48,805 nucleotides of DNA from Pseudomonadales bacterium (GTDB lineage Bacteria > Pseudomonadota > Gammaproteobacteria > Pseudomonadales > Pseudohongiellaceae). The stretch is taken from contig JANQJM010000104.1 in NCBI GenBank assembly GCA_028281635.1, positions 1 through 48,805 on the forward strand, written 5' to 3'. Positions 9,796-19,895 of the stretch are shown here, one piece after another. A program made the translations under genes and the position numbers. Below the pieces are notes generated by a model. That model was not told the DNA's origin. It searched no databases and saw only the letters and a program-made list of their open reading frames with translations. The first letter of the stretch is position 1; every line of letters starts with the position of its first letter.

Positions 9796-9959
9796 TTAGT
9801 CTTGATGGCGGCCCTGATTGGCAGGTGGTGCCAACCAGCCTTCGGCCAGGGAGTTCTATACTCGAACTATTCCCCACGCTACAGAATCTTCGCTCCATGC
9901 TACCCAAATGGCAGCATGGAATAAGAAGGGTGCGGGGATGTGCGAAGTATTAACTCGGT

Positions 9960-10169
9960 TTACAGCGGGGTGACATTGTCCGCCTGGGGACCTTTTTCGG
10001 CATTAGTAACTTCCATCGTTACTTTCTGGCCTTCGTGCAACGACCTTCTTCCTGATCCATTGATTGCGCTGAAGTGAACAAATACATCTTTGCCACCTTC
10101 CTGCTCAATGAAACCGAAACCTTTCTCGTCGTTAAACCACTTAACGGTACCCTCTACTAACTCTGACAT
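9960..10169 (-). CDS. Cold-shock domain protein (CspA family)
   Basis: A 69-aa single-domain OB-fold nucleic-acid chaperone. RNP1 (KGFGFIEQ) and RNP2 (VFVHFSAI) are both intact, and the N-terminal [13 protein letters not shown] is canonical. It binds single-stranded RNA/DNA, melts mRNA structure and acts as an antiterminator. The 227-base gap upstream, toward the oxidase gene, leaves room for the long 5' leader usual for csp genes, but I could not identify a cold box by eye. There is no sign that it is specifically cold-induced, so the paralogue letter cannot be assigned. Confidence 0.95.
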   Translation of the reverse strand: MSELVEGTVKWFNDEKGFGFIEQEGGKDVFVHFSAINGSGRRSLHEGQKVTMEVTNAEKGPQADNVTPL

Positions 10170-10396
10170 AGTGCTCTCGTGCGTTGAAATATAAAACAGG
10201 CTCTCGCGAAAAAACCTACGGGCACATTACCCGCTCGGTCAGTGTACGCCGATTGCCCCGAATTGGAAATGATATTTAACCGAAAATTGTGACAATTGCA
10301 GGACAAACACTCGATCAGCATACAAAGTACTGGTAACTCTGAAAAAATCATCTTTGTGCCCCTGCACTCGAAGTGACAGGCGCGATTTTAAAAAAG

Positions 10397-11800
10397 TTAT
10401 TCGAGTTCAAATAACTTTCCAGGATTCATGACGTTGCATGGATCGAACGTTTGCTTGATAGATTTCATGAATGCTATTTCAGGCTCCGCACGGGAATAGT
10501 GCAGAAAGGGTTTCTTCAGTAGACCAACTCCATGTTCTGCTGATACCGAACCACCATGTCTCTGTACGATTTCAAAAACGTACTGTGACACTTTGCCGCA
10601 CTTATCAAAAAACTCAGACGAATCAAGATCGGCTGGCTTGAGAATATTGAGGTGTACATTGCCGTCACCGATATGTCCGAACCAGATAATTTCAAAATCC
10701 GGATACTCTTTGCTAACCAGACTATCTACTTCTTTTAAGAATGTTGGGACTGCAGACACCTTGACCGAGATATCATTTTTATACGGAGTGAACTGCGCGA
10801 TGGTTTCTGAAATGTCTTCTCGCAAGCGCCACAGATTTTGCGCCTGGGTGAGACTCTGGCTGATAGTGCCATCTTCGATCCACCCCTGCTCCAGGCAATA
10901 CTCGAACAACTCCATGGCTGTTTCCAGGTCTTGTTCAGCCAGCTGCTCGAACTCAATCAAGGCATAAAATGGGCACTGACTTTCGAATGGCCGTTGCAGT
11001 TGTTTCTCTTCAATGACGTGAACCAGCGCCTTTTCTGAGAAGAACTCGAAGGCAGTAAGAGCCAACTTTGACTGAAAGCTCTCCAGTATCGGCATAGTAT
11101 CAGTCATATCCTGAACACCTAATAGCAGGACAGTCGGGTCTTTGGGTGGATTCGCCAGTCCGATAGTCAACTCGACGATAATGCCAAGGGTACCCTCTGA
11201 TCCAATGAAGAGATGTCTAAGATCATAGCCAGTGGCGTTTTTAGTGAGCCCGCGATTAAGATCCAACAAGTCACCGGTCCCGGTAACAACTTTCATTCCC
11301 TGCACCCAGTTTCTGGTCATGCCGTAGCGAATTACTTTTATACCGCCGGCATTGGTGGCTACGTTACCTCCAAGCTGACTGGAACCAGATGAAGCGAAAT
11401 CAACCGGATAGAAGAGACCTTTTTCTTCAGCAAACTGCTGTAATTGTTCCGTAACCACACCAGCCTCACAGACCACTTGCCGATCAGCCGCATTGAAATC
11501 CTTAATTCCATTCATGCGGTCTAGCGCCAGTACCACCTCGCCATTGGTGGCAACGGCACCGCCACTGAGCCCGGTGCGTCCACCGGAGGGCACTATTGAG
11601 AAACTGGAAGTATTTGCCTGTCTAACTACTTCCTGAACTTCCTCTGCTGTTTTGGGTAGCACGATGGCCAGCGGAGCGGGAGTGTATTGACGTGTCCAGT
11701 CCTTGCCATAAGTTTGCAAGTCATCAACGTCTGTCTTCACCCATTGCTCGCCGACAATGGCAGATAAAGCCCGCAAAATTTCCTTGTTGTCGCTCGCCAT
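10397..11800 (-). CDS. FAD-linked D-2-hydroxyacid dehydrogenase, probable D-2-hydroxyglutarate dehydrogenase
   Basis: VAO/PCMH-type flavoprotein (467 aa) with an FAD-binding_4 domain at about 40-180 (PSGGRTGLSGGAV, GGNVATNAGGIKVIRYG) and a FAD-oxidase C-terminal domain at about 215-465 (WFGHIGDGNVHLNI, SAEHGVGLLKK). It should oxidise D-2-hydroxyglutarate, and perhaps D-lactate or glycolate, to the 2-oxo acid and pass electrons via ETF or quinone. The divergent placement beside serA matches the Pseudomonas pair in which SerA reduces 2-oxoglutarate to D-2-hydroxyglutarate and this enzyme re-oxidises it, pulling serine synthesis forward. That context favours D2HGDH over glycolate oxidase GlcD, whose partners GlcE and GlcF are absent. 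Confidence 0.85.
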   Translation of the reverse strand: MASDNKEILRALSAIVGEQWVKTDVDDLQTYGKDWTRQYTPAPLAIVLPKTAEEVQEVVRQANTSSFSIVPSGGRTGLSGGAVATNGEVVLALDRMNGIKDFNAADRQVVCEAGVVTEQLQQFAEEKGLFYPVDFASSGSSQLGGNVATNAGGIKVIRYGMTRNWVQGMKVVTGTGDLLDLNRGLTKNATGYDLRHLFIGSEGTLGIIVELTIGLANPPKDPTVLLLGVQDMTDTMPILESFQSKLALTAFEFFSEKALVHVIEEKQLQRPFESQCPFYALIEFEQLAEQDLETAMELFEYCLEQGWIEDGTISQSLTQAQNLWRLREDISETIAQFTPYKNDISVKVSAVPTFLKEVDSLVSKEYPDFEIIWFGHIGDGNVHLNILKPADLDSSEFFDKCGKVSQYVFEIVQRHGGSVSAEHGVGLLKKPFLHYSRAEPEIAFMKSIKQTFDPCNVMNPGKLFELE

Positions 11801-11892
11801 AATGTCCTGAGAGAGTCCGTTAGATGGGCTAATGATTCACACAAATTCAAACGGTTCATGTTACCATGCGCGCCCTACACAACCGACCCTCT

Positions 11893-13131
11893 ATGAACCA
11901 ACCGCAAGTTACATCGTTTGAGAAAAGCAAGATTCGCTTTTTGTTGCTCGAATCCGTGCATCAAAGTGCGCTTGACACCCTCACCAAGTCTGGCTACGAA
12001 AACATCGAGTACCTGAAAACCTCACTGGAGGGTGATCGGTTGCTGGAGAAAGTATCGACTGCCCATTTCCTTGGCATTCGTTCACGCACTCAATTAACCG
12101 ACGAGGTCTTCGCAGCCGCTGAGAAGTTACAAGCCGTTGGCTGTTTCTGCATTGGCATCAATCAGGTCAATCTGGACGCGGCTCTGGCCCGGGGCATCCC
12201 GGTTTTCAATGCGCCATTCTCCAATACACGCAGTGTGGCCGAGTTGGTGATAGGACAGGCAATTCTGCTGTTACGCGGTATTCCGGAAAAGAACGCCCTG
12301 CTGCATCGTGGCGTATGGCAAAAAGCTGCGGCTGGATCTTACGAAACTCGCGGCAAGAAGTTAGGCATCATCGGTTACGGCAATATTGGCTCTCAGCTTT
12401 GTGTCTTAGCGGAAGCCATGGGCATGAACGTCTTCCTGTATGACGTAGCCAGTAAATTGCCCCTGGGCAATGCGACGCAGCTGGATACGCTGGAAGAACT
12501 TATGTCTACCTGTGATGTCGTGAGCCTGCACGTACCCGAAACAACGCAGACAAAAGACATGATTGGAGCTCGCGAGCTGGGGTGGATGAGAGACAGCGCG
12601 GTCTTGATCAATGCCTCTCGCGGCAGTGTGGTCGAGATCAATGACCTGGCCGATGCGCTGCGCAACAAGCAGATCGCTGGCGCAGCAATCGATGTGTTTC
12701 CGAAAGAACCCAAATCCAATGATGAGGAATTTCTTTCTCCGCTGCGCGAGTTTGAAAACTGCATCATCACTCCCCATGTTGGTGGCAGCACCATGGAAGC
12801 ACAGGAAAACATCGGGGTTGAGGTTGCTGAGAAGCTGGTGAGGTATAGTGATAACGGTTCCAGCTCTACCGCCGTCAATTTTCCCGAGGTTACCTTACCA
12901 GCCCATCCCGGCAACCACCGCCTATTGCATATTCACAAGAACGTGCCAGGTGTCCTTACTGAGATTAACAGTATTTTTTCCGAAACCGGGATTAATATTC
13001 GATCACAGTATCTGCAGACTAATGATCAAGTGGGTTACGTGGTGATGGATATCGATGAACAGTACAGCGAACTGGCGCTCAAGAAGCTCAATGATGTGCA
13101 GGGCACGATTCGTTGCCGAGTGCTGTTTTAG
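11893..13131 (+). CDS. serA: D-3-phosphoglycerate dehydrogenase
   Basis: First enzyme of serine biosynthesis, oxidising 3-phosphoglycerate with NAD+. Domains: substrate-binding segments flanking an NAD-binding Rossmann fold (KKLGIIGYGNIGSQL), catalytic region with NASRGSVVEI and TPHVGGSTMEAQENIG, and a C-terminal ACT domain (HIHKNVPGVLTEINSIF, QYLQTNDQVGYVV) that in E. coli binds serine for feedback inhibition. Start: an upstream ATG at 11866 exists, but the ATG at 11893 gives 412 aa and an N terminus collinear with E. coli SerA. No Shine-Dalgarno is clear before either. Related SerA enzymes also reduce 2-oxoglutarate, which explains the divergent D2HGDH gene. Confidence 0.95.
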   Translation: MNQPQVTSFEKSKIRFLLLESVHQSALDTLTKSGYENIEYLKTSLEGDRLLEKVSTAHFLGIRSRTQLTDEVFAAAEKLQAVGCFCIGINQVNLDAALARGIPVFNAPFSNTRSVAELVIGQAILLLRGIPEKNALLHRGVWQKAAAGSYETRGKKLGIIGYGNIGSQLCVLAEAMGMNVFLYDVASKLPLGNATQLDTLEELMSTCDVVSLHVPETTQTKDMIGARELGWMRDSAVLINASRGSVVEINDLADALRNKQIAGAAIDVFPKEPKSNDEEFLSPLREFENCIITPHVGGSTMEAQENIGVEVAEKLVRYSDNGSSSTAVNFPEVTLPAHPGNHRLLHIHKNVPGVLTEINSIFSETGINIRSQYLQTNDQVGYVVMDIDEQYSELALKKLNDVQGTIRCRVLF

Positions 13132-13140
13132 CTACTCCAA

Positions 13141-14097
13141 TCAATTCAGAATCTCTGAAATTTTTTCAAACACTTCCCCCCGATACCGTTCTGCTTCATT
13201 CACCAGATGGTGACGCGCTTCTGCAATCAAGGTGGCATCTGATTGAGGAAATTTTTTAATTATCAGTTGTATGTTTCTTTTCCAGTCCACCGTGGTATCA
13301 CCCGTGCCTTGAATGATATGTAGCGGCGTATCAGTAGTATCCGCTCGGTGAAACCGATTGTGGTAGTCGACCATGGCATTGATCCAGCTAACCGGGAGAA
13401 CCTGACTTTGCAGTGCATCGGTGTTTTTCAGAAAATAGAGAAACTGTTCGTCGTGACTATTAACCGCGAACTTTCTTGCAATGGAGGAAATGACGTTCCT
13501 CAGTAGGTAGAAACTGATGCGGGACCAGCGCCAATTAGCTGAGTACAACAGTGGGCAAAGTAATATGTGCTGGTCGATAGCAAAACGATTTGCCAAATCA
13601 TGATGTAGCAGACTGTCCATAATTATAGCCGCGCCAGTGCTCTGCCCAAGCAAGTGCCAGGGTTTGGGCAATTTCTCCTGTGCCAGGGCAAGACAGACAA
13701 GCAGACTCTCACAGTAGTCTGCAAAGGAATCGATACTGGCTACCGGACCACTGGACAGGCCATGACCGGGCAGGTCGTAGATAACGACCGACAGTCCGTT
13801 CTGCAGACAGTGCCTGATTAAGTGACCGAATAGTCCTGCGTGATCGTAGTAGCCATGGAGCAGGAATACTGTGCCACGAAGATCGGCTTCAGATACTTTG
13901 AAGTGCTGGCATACCAACTGGAAATCAGCGCTGGTAAAGCCACCAATGTGATAACTCGAAACAAATTGCTCGGCGTCGAAATCAAGCCCATAGAATGACT
14001 TGTACCGGTTCAGTAGATCGCTCGGCGCAGTGGCTTGATCGAAATCTATTGCCGCGAGTTGCTTACGCAAGGACTCCGCGTCACTGCGAGAGAACAT
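13141..14097 (-). CDS. Alpha/beta hydrolase, serine aminopeptidase/monoglyceride lipase-like
   Basis: A 318-aa alpha/beta hydrolase of the S33/Hydrolase_4 (lysophospholipase-like) group. It has the oxyanion strand VFLLHGYYDHAGLF, the IYDLPGHGLSSG segment, the nucleophile elbow LLGQSTGAAI (Ser in GQSTG), and a C-terminal GTGDTTVDWK and EARHHLVNE supplying the expected Asp and His. There is no signal peptide, so it should be cytoplasmic. Substrate is unknown; lysophospholipids, monoacylglycerols or small esters are plausible. It begins 9 bases downstream of fba, so it can ride on the glycolytic transcript although it is functionally unrelated. Confidence 0.8.
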   Translation of the reverse strand: MFSRSDAESLRKQLAAIDFDQATAPSDLLNRYKSFYGLDFDAEQFVSSYHIGGFTSADFQLVCQHFKVSEADLRGTVFLLHGYYDHAGLFGHLIRHCLQNGLSVVIYDLPGHGLSSGPVASIDSFADYCESLLVCLALAQEKLPKPWHLLGQSTGAAIIMDSLLHHDLANRFAIDQHILLCPLLYSANWRWSRISFYLLRNVISSIARKFAVNSHDEQFLYFLKNTDALQSQVLPVSWINAMVDYHNRFHRADTTDTPLHIIQGTGDTTVDWKRNIQLIIKKFPQSDATLIAEARHHLVNEAERYRGEVFEKISEILN

Positions 14098-14106
14098 CAG
14101 GCTGTT

Positions 14107-15156
14107 CTAAGCAGCCTGTTGGTAGTTTTGATACATCTCTTCCAGACTATAGACCTTGCCAATGTTGGAGATCTGCCCCGCGGTACCAAACGCTTCCAGG
14201 CGTGCTTTAACGATGTCTTTCATGGCGCCAATGGTCGGAGTCAGAAACTTACGCGGGTCGAACTCCGATTTGTTGCCAGCAAGAAAGCGGCGCACGGCGC
14301 CGGTGGAAGCCAGACGCAGATCGGTATCGATATTCACTTTACGTACACCGTGGCGGATGCCTTCCTGGATTTCCTCAACCGGCACACCATAGGTTTCCGG
14401 AATCTCGCCACCGAACTCGTTAATAACCGCTAACCAATCCTGGGGCACTGACGAAGAACCATGCATAACCAGATGCGTGTTGGGAATCTTGGCGTGGATT
14501 TCCTTGATGCGCTCGATGGCGAGGATATCGCCGGTTGGTGGGCGGCTGAACTTGTAGGCGCCATGGCTGGTGCCAACGGCAATAGCCAGGGCATCGACAC
14601 CGGTAGCATCGACAAAGTCAGAAGCTTCCTGAGGGTCGGTGAGCAACTGATCCATGGACAGCTGACCTTCGGCCCCAATGCCATCCTCTTCTCCGGCCAT
14701 GCCTGTTTCCAAAGAACCCAAACAACCGATTTCCCCTTCCACTGACACGCCACAGGCATGAGCCATGTCTACCACCTGTTTAGTAACCCGGACGTTATAT
14801 TCAAAATCTGTAGGGGTCTTGCCGTCCTCCGCCAGAGAGCCATCCATCATGACCGAGGAAAATCCCAGCTGAATGGAGCGCTGACAAACCGCGGGCGAGA
14901 CACCGTGATCCTGGTGCATCACGATGGGAATGTGAGGGAACTCTTCGATAGCAGCGAGAATAAGATGTCGCAGAAAAGTTGAGCCAGCGTATTTGCGGGC
15001 GCCAGCAGAAGCCTGAAGAATGACCGGACTGTTAACTTCATTCGCCCCTTCCATGATGGCGCGCACCTGTTCGAGATTGTTCACGTTAAAGGCTGGTACG
15101 CCGTAATCATTCTCCGCCGCATGGTCCAGTAACTGCCTTAAACTGATCAACGCCAT
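14107..15156 (-). CDS. fba: Class II fructose-1,6-bisphosphate aldolase
   Basis: Zinc-dependent aldolase (349 aa, class IIB, the FbaA/CbbA form of Pseudomonas and autotrophs) that interconverts fructose 1,6-bisphosphate with dihydroxyacetone phosphate and glyceraldehyde 3-phosphate. Visible are [11 protein letters not shown], the zinc-binding VMHQDHG motif with catalytic Asp, [22 protein letters not shown] with a zinc His, and [18 protein letters not shown] lies just upstream of the start. It follows pgk on the same strand after about 107 bases, which contain no clear terminator, so tkt-epd-pgk-fba is probably one cluster. It should function mainly in gluconeogenesis or glycolysis, as no RuBisCO or phosphoribulokinase is present here. 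Confidence 0.95.
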   Translation of the reverse strand: MALISLRQLLDHAAENDYGVPAFNVNNLEQVRAIMEGANEVNSPVILQASAGARKYAGSTFLRHLILAAIEEFPHIPIVMHQDHGVSPAVCQRSIQLGFSSVMMDGSLAEDGKTPTDFEYNVRVTKQVVDMAHACGVSVEGEIGCLGSLETGMAGEEDGIGAEGQLSMDQLLTDPQEASDFVDATGVDALAIAVGTSHGAYKFSRPPTGDILAIERIKEIHAKIPNTHLVMHGSSSVPQDWLAVINEFGGEIPETYGVPVEEIQEGIRHGVRKVNIDTDLRLASTGAVRRFLAGNKSEFDPRKFLTPTIGAMKDIVKARLEAFGTAGQISNIGKVYSLEEMYQNYQQAA

Positions 15157-15263
15157 TTCTTTTCCTCTCTTAATTCTAAATATCGCCTCCGCTGAGGCTG
15201 CATCGAAACTGTCAGGTTAGGTAAGCAATTATTTCCAACCCCGATGGGCTTGGCAATGCTTAA

Positions 15264-16439
15264 TCAAGCGCTGCGCTGCTTGAGAATTTGCACCGCAGGC
15301 AACTCTACCCCCTGCACATACTCCAGGAAGGCGCCGCCGCCCGTCGAGATGTAGGAGATGTCTTCGGTGACGCCAAACTTATCGATGGCAGCGATGGTTT
15401 CGCCACCGCCAGCTATGGAAAAACCGGAATTGCTGGCAACAGCCTGAGCAATCTGACGCGTGCCCCCTGCAAATGATTCAAATTCGAACACGCCCACTGG
15501 GCCATTCCAGATGATGGAACGCATGTCCGCGATCATGGCCTGCAGTCTCTGGGCGGTTTCCGGCCCGATGTCCAGAATCATCTCGTCCTCGGCAATATCG
15601 GCGACCGACTTGACGGTTGCCGCGGCTGCCGCATCAAATTCCGTAGCAACCACCACGTCCGTTGGTAAGGGGATGGAAGTCTCTTCCATTAATGCCCTGG
15701 CTGTCTCCACCAATTCCGGTTCACACAAGGATTTGCCCACATTCACGCCACTCGCCAGGAGAAACGTGTTGGCAATGCCGCCGCCAACTATGAGCTGGTC
15801 CACTATCCCGGCCAGATTGTTCAGCACTTCCAGTTTGCTTGAAACCTTGGCACCACCCACGATTGCTAACAGAGGTCGTTCCGGATTGGCCAGTGAGCGC
15901 TCCAGGGCATCCAGCTCTCTAGCTAACAACGGTCCGGCACAAGCCTGCGCTGCAAACCTGGCGACACCATGGGTGCTGGCCTGAGCGCGGTGTGCCGTGC
16001 CGAAGGCATCCATTACAAATACATCGCAAAGCTTCGCGTAGGCCTGTGCCAGCTCGTCGCTGTTGGCTTTCTCACCGCTGTTGATTCGAACATTTTCCAG
16101 CATCACCAGTTCGCCCGCAGCAGATACGACAGTGGGTTCTTCCAAATAATTGGTGATCAATTCGATGTCCTGAGAAAGCAGATTACTCAAGTGATTCGCC
16201 ACCGGCTGCATGGAAAACTCAGCCTGCTCACTCACTGCCTTGCCCTCTTGCGGTCGCCCCAGATGAGACATGACAATGACTTGTGCCGCAGTTTCCAAAG
16301 CCAACTTGATCGTTGGCAGCGCGGCCCGGATTCGTGTGTCGTTGACCACGGCTCCGTTGTCTATGGCCACATTGAGATCTTCGCGAATCAAAACCCGCTT
16401 GCCACTGAGATCTATATCCTTCATGCGCTGGAATGTCAT
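15264..16439 (-). CDS. pgk: Phosphoglycerate kinase
   Basis: Glycolytic/gluconeogenic kinase that transfers phosphate between 1,3-bisphosphoglycerate and ADP. The frame is open to 16526, but the ATG at 16439 is preceded by AGAGG with good spacing and yields [19 protein letters not shown] and 391 aa, the usual size. Landmarks: [11 protein letters not shown] and SHLGRPQEG near the N terminus, [14 protein letters not shown], the [17 protein letters not shown] loop, and the C-terminal [13 protein letters not shown]. It lies between epd and fba in the conserved tkt-epd-pgk-fba order. Confidence 0.96.
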   Translation of the reverse strand: MTFQRMKDIDLSGKRVLIREDLNVAIDNGAVVNDTRIRAALPTIKLALETAAQVIVMSHLGRPQEGKAVSEQAEFSMQPVANHLSNLLSQDIELITNYLEEPTVVSAAGELVMLENVRINSGEKANSDELAQAYAKLCDVFVMDAFGTAHRAQASTHGVARFAAQACAGPLLARELDALERSLANPERPLLAIVGGAKVSSKLEVLNNLAGIVDQLIVGGGIANTFLLASGVNVGKSLCEPELVETARALMEETSIPLPTDVVVATEFDAAAAATVKSVADIAEDEMILDIGPETAQRLQAMIADMRSIIWNGPVGVFEFESFAGGTRQIAQAVASNSGFSIAGGGETIAAIDKFGVTEDISYISTGGGAFLEYVQGVELPAVQILKQRSA

Positions 16440-16468
16440 CTGCTTGCTAATACCTCTCAACTGGTAAT

Positions 16469-17512
16469 CTAGGAAAGAGTGCTTAGGTGTTTCGCCACAT
16501 CCAACATGCGGTTGGCATAAGCCCATTCATTGTCGAACCACACGAGCAACTTCACCAGATTGTTGGGCGCTACACGAGTCTGGTTGAGGTCCACGATTGC
16601 AGAGCGCGGATCATGATTGTAGTCACAGGAGGCCAATGGCTCTGCGCTAACGCCAAGTACATTGCTTGGCAATGTTTCGCTGTATTGGGTCAGCGCTTCA
16701 TTCACTGCATCGACACTACAAGATTTATTAACCGTTATCGTTAAGTCCATAGCTGAAACATTTACTGTGGGCACACGAATCGCTTGCGCCTGCAACAATC
16801 CCTCTAGTCCTGGCAGGATACGTTCTATGCCGCGCGCCAATTCTGTATCCACCGGGATAATAGACTGCATCGCACTGCGCGTTTTGCGCAGATCGGCATT
16901 GTGATAGCTGTCGATCACAGGCTGGTCATTCATGGCGGAATGAATAGTGGTAATAACTCCTGATGCAATCCCGAAAGAATCATCAACGGCTTTCAGGACG
17001 GGCACGATACAGTTAGTGGTGCAGGAAGCGTTGGAAATAATGGTGTCATTAACTGACAGTGTTTCATGATTGATGCCATATACGATGGTGGCATCTACAT
17101 CACTCTGCGCCGGTTGCGAAAACAAGACACGTTTAGCCCCTTGGTCGATGTGACGTTGAGCGGTGGCCCGATCACTAAATGTACCACTGCACTCCAGTAC
17201 CAGGTCCACTTCCTGTTCGGCCCAGGGTAGTTGGTTAAGCACCGGCTGCTGCGACACAACGATGTCATCGCCATTAATTCTCAATGCCTGGTCAGCGCAT
17301 TCTACGGTTCCGAGGAAACGACCATGGGTGCTGTCGTAGCGTGTTAAGTGCGCAAGCGTATGAATATCCGCCAGATCATTAATAGCTATAAATCGCAGGC
17401 CGGCATAGTTCCCCGCTTGCAGAGATGCAACTTCATTGGTCGCCTCATAAAAAGCGCGCAGGATGCAACGGCCAATACGGCCGTATCCATTGATTGCGAT
17501 GCGGTATGCCAT
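16469..17512 (-). CDS. epd: Erythrose-4-phosphate dehydrogenase (GAPDH family)
   Basis: A GAPDH-fold NAD-dependent dehydrogenase whose best fit is Epd, which oxidises erythrose 4-phosphate to 4-phosphoerythronate, the first step of pyridoxal phosphate synthesis. The N-terminal [19 protein letters not shown] binds NAD. The catalytic cysteine sits in [13 protein letters not shown], followed by [17 protein letters not shown]. The phrase [14 protein letters not shown] and the tail [12 protein letters not shown] and [14 protein letters not shown] resemble E. coli Epd more than GapA. The position between tkt and pgk is the usual place for epd in gammaproteobacteria. A role as ordinary GAPDH cannot be ruled out from sequence. 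Confidence 0.85.
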   Translation of the reverse strand: MAYRIAINGYGRIGRCILRAFYEATNEVASLQAGNYAGLRFIAINDLADIHTLAHLTRYDSTHGRFLGTVECADQALRINGDDIVVSQQPVLNQLPWAEQEVDLVLECSGTFSDRATAQRHIDQGAKRVLFSQPAQSDVDATIVYGINHETLSVNDTIISNASCTTNCIVPVLKAVDDSFGIASGVITTIHSAMNDQPVIDSYHNADLRKTRSAMQSIIPVDTELARGIERILPGLEGLLQAQAIRVPTVNVSAMDLTITVNKSCSVDAVNEALTQYSETLPSNVLGVSAEPLASCDYNHDPRSAIVDLNQTRVAPNNLVKLLVWFDNEWAYANRMLDVAKHLSTLS

Positions 17513-17559
17513 GCTAAACAGAACTACCTGGAAATGTTTAAGTTAGAGTTACGCAGGCC

Positions 17560-19557
17560 TCAGTCAAAAGACTTGGCTATGGCGATAATGTTCTCTGCAG
17601 TGAAACCGAAGTGCTCCATCAGAACTCCGCCTGGTGCGGAAGCACCAAAACGCTTCATACCCAGTACCTTGCCATCCAGACCTACCAGTTTGTACCAGTA
17701 ATCTTCTGCACCGCACTCTACAGCCAGGCGCTTGCGAACGGCAGGTGGCAACACACTGTCGCGGTAACTCTGATCTTGCAGCTCAAATACATCGACGCTT
17801 GGCATGGAAACAACTCGCGTGTTGATCCCCTGTTCGTTGAGAGCCGATCCAGCCTCGAGACAAATACTCACCTCTGAACCAGTCGCGATCAACAGCAATT
17901 CGGGTTCCCCTGTGCAGTCCTGAATGACATAGCCACCCATTGCGATAGCGTTCACCTGCTCAGCAGTTCTTTCGAGATGAGGCAAATTCTGACGAGAAAA
18001 TACCAATGAAGTTGGTCCGACATTGCGCTCAATAGCCGCCTTCCAAGCCACCGCAGCTTCCACATTGTCGGCAGGCCTCCATACCGACATGTTAGGGGTG
18101 ACACGCAGAGTCGTAAGCTGTTCTACCGGCTGGTGAGTAGGTCCATCTTCCCCCTGACCGATTGAATCATGGGTGTACACAAAGATACTGTGCTGTTTCA
18201 TCAGCGCGGACATGCGCACAGCATTGCGCGCATACTCCATGAATATAAGGAAGGTAGCCGTGTAAGGAACGAAGCCACCGTGTAGTGCGATACCAGAAGC
18301 GATGGCAGACATGCCGAATTCACGTACACCGTAAAAAATATAATTACCATCGTCCCTTTGCGTTATGGGAGTACTACCCGACCAGGTGGTTAAGTTGGAG
18401 CCAGTAAGATCCGCACTGCCTCCAATCAGTTCAGGTAGTATCGCTGCATAAGCCTCGATGCAATTCTGGGATGCCTTGCGGCTGGGAATGTTGTCATCGC
18501 TGGCCTGGCATCGCTGAATAAATTCGTCTGCCTTATCGGCGAAGTAACCGGGAAGTTGTCCCTTGATGCGGCGCACGAACTCCATCGCCAACTCAGGAAA
18601 CTCCTCTTCGTAAACCACCAGTTTTTCCTTCCACTCGGTTTCCGCATGAAAGCCTTTCTCGGTGCCATTCCAGGCTTGAATTATTTCCTCAGGAACAACA
18701 AACGGTGCATGAGGCCAGTTGAGTTCCTGGCGAACTGCAGCCACTTCATCTTCGCCCAGTGGCGAACCGTGGGTCGCAGCTGTGCCGCCTTTATTGGGTG
18801 AACCGAATCCAATGACGGTTTTACAGCTAATCAGGGTCGGCTTTGCAGATTCACTTTGCGCGGCGTCTATCGCCTTGGCAATCGCTTCCGGATCATGACC
18901 ATCGGCACTTAGTACCTGCCATCCGTAAGACTCAAAGCGCTTGCTGGTATCGTCAGAGAACCATTCTTCTACTTCGCCATCGATTGATATTCCGTTGTCA
19001 TCATAAAACACGATGAGTTTACCCAGCTTCAGTGTTCCGGCCAGAGAACACACTTCATGGGAGATGCCTTCCATAAGACAACCATCGCCAGCAAATACGT
19101 AGGTGTAGTGATCCACGATTTCATGACCATCACGATTGAACTGCGCGCCCAGAGTCTTTTCCGCGATAGCCATCCCGACGCCATTGGCCAGACCCTGTCC
19201 CAGAGGACCGGTGGTTGTCTCTACGCCGGGGGTATCGCCGTATTCAGGGTGGCCCGGTGTCGCTGAATGCAGTTGCCTGAAATTTTCCAGCTCCGACATG
19301 GGCAGGTCATAACCAGTCAGATGCAGCAGTGAGTAAACCAACATGGAACCGTGACCGTTTGACAGCACGAAACGATCCCGATTGAACCAGCTTGGGTTTC
19401 CAGGGTTGTGGCTCAGATAATCACGCCACAACACTTCGGCGATGTCAGCCATGCCCATGGGTGCACCGGGGTGCCCGGACTTGGCTTTTTGTACGGCATC
19501 CATGCTGAGGGCACGAATTGCATTGGCGCAGTCTCTACGAGATACAGCGTCGGTCAT
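17560..19557 (-). CDS. tkt: Transketolase
   Basis: Thiamine-diphosphate enzyme of the pentose phosphate pathway (665 aa, the family length) that moves two-carbon ketol units and supplies erythrose 4-phosphate, the substrate of the next gene epd. Seen: the N-terminal [34 protein letters not shown], the ThDP-binding [13 protein letters not shown] followed by [16 protein letters not shown], and in the pyrimidine domain [20 protein letters not shown] and RPADN. CAGGAG lies 9 bases before the ATG. It is the first gene of the leftward tkt-epd-pgk-fba cluster and is divergent from sahR. Confidence 0.97.
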   Translation of the reverse strand: MTDAVSRRDCANAIRALSMDAVQKAKSGHPGAPMGMADIAEVLWRDYLSHNPGNPSWFNRDRFVLSNGHGSMLVYSLLHLTGYDLPMSELENFRQLHSATPGHPEYGDTPGVETTTGPLGQGLANGVGMAIAEKTLGAQFNRDGHEIVDHYTYVFAGDGCLMEGISHEVCSLAGTLKLGKLIVFYDDNGISIDGEVEEWFSDDTSKRFESYGWQVLSADGHDPEAIAKAIDAAQSESAKPTLISCKTVIGFGSPNKGGTAATHGSPLGEDEVAAVRQELNWPHAPFVVPEEIIQAWNGTEKGFHAETEWKEKLVVYEEEFPELAMEFVRRIKGQLPGYFADKADEFIQRCQASDDNIPSRKASQNCIEAYAAILPELIGGSADLTGSNLTTWSGSTPITQRDDGNYIFYGVREFGMSAIASGIALHGGFVPYTATFLIFMEYARNAVRMSALMKQHSIFVYTHDSIGQGEDGPTHQPVEQLTTLRVTPNMSVWRPADNVEAAVAWKAAIERNVGPTSLVFSRQNLPHLERTAEQVNAIAMGGYVIQDCTGEPELLLIATGSEVSICLEAGSALNEQGINTRVVSMPSVDVFELQDQSYRDSVLPPAVRKRLAVECGAEDYWYKLVGLDGKVLGMKRFGASAPGGVLMEHFGFTAENIIAIAKSFD

Positions 19558-19790
19558 TCAGATACTCCTGTGAAACCCTATGATTCTCTTTGTAATTCTA
19601 GTGGGCCTGTGTGTCCGGCAGCGGTCGGGCCAGTAACAGCAGGTTGGGCGCTGACCCGAAATTTGAAGGCGGCTATTCTCCCGCACCAAGGCTATTAATT
19701 CCACACTCACGCCCCATCGGATTCCATCTATTCCACAAAATTTCAGCCACCAAGCTATTCGGTCGTAATGCTATGCACATCGGCGCATTT

Positions 19791-19838
19791 CGCTATTTCA
19801 ATCTATATCAAAATATTTTGATATAGATTGAAATAGCG
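19791..19838. promoter_or_regulatory. Perfect 48-bp palindrome in the sahR promoter (probable SahR operator)
   Basis: Bases 19791-19814 are the exact reverse complement of 19815-19838, with no mismatch and no spacer; the central part reads ATCAAAATATTTTGAT. The first mismatch outside is 19790/19839. It lies in the 338-base tkt/sahR intergenic region, 57 bases before the sahR ATG and 233 bases before tkt. Its right arm overlaps a plausible sahR -35 box. ArsR-family dimers bind AT-rich palindromes and repress by covering the promoter, so autoregulation of the SAM-cycle operon is the natural reading. The rest of the gap (19558-19790) shows nothing else that I recognise. Confidence 0.8.
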
Positions 19839-19856
19839 GCCCAGAACTGCTACTGT
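19828..19856 (+). promoter_or_regulatory. Candidate sigma-70 promoter of the sahR-metK-ahcY-metF-rsmE operon
   Basis: TTGAAA at 19828-19833 and TACTGT at 19851-19856 are separated by exactly 17 bases, giving a start near 19863, about 33 bases before the ATG. The -10 match is moderate. The -35 lies inside the right arm of the 48-bp palindrome, which would make it repressible by a bound dimer. Confidence 0.45.
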
Positions 19857-19895
19857 TGCGCCCCACTTAAGACTTGGACCCAACGCTTACTCACA

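Noticed and set aside
9818..9920. Two hairpins (TTGGCA/TGCCAA at 9818-9834 and TCCATGCT/AGCATGGA at 9894-9920) between rpiA and csp
   Set aside because: They sit where a terminator is expected, but neither has a T tract, so I do not call them intrinsic terminators.
10157..10351. A 64-aa minus-strand frame upstream of the cold-shock gene
   Set aside because: It overlaps the csp start and lies in the likely leader region; sequence looks non-coding.
16469..17512. Naming this gene gapA
   Set aside because: The [14 protein letters not shown] and other segments and the position between tkt and pgk fit epd better, though GAPDH activity cannot be excluded.
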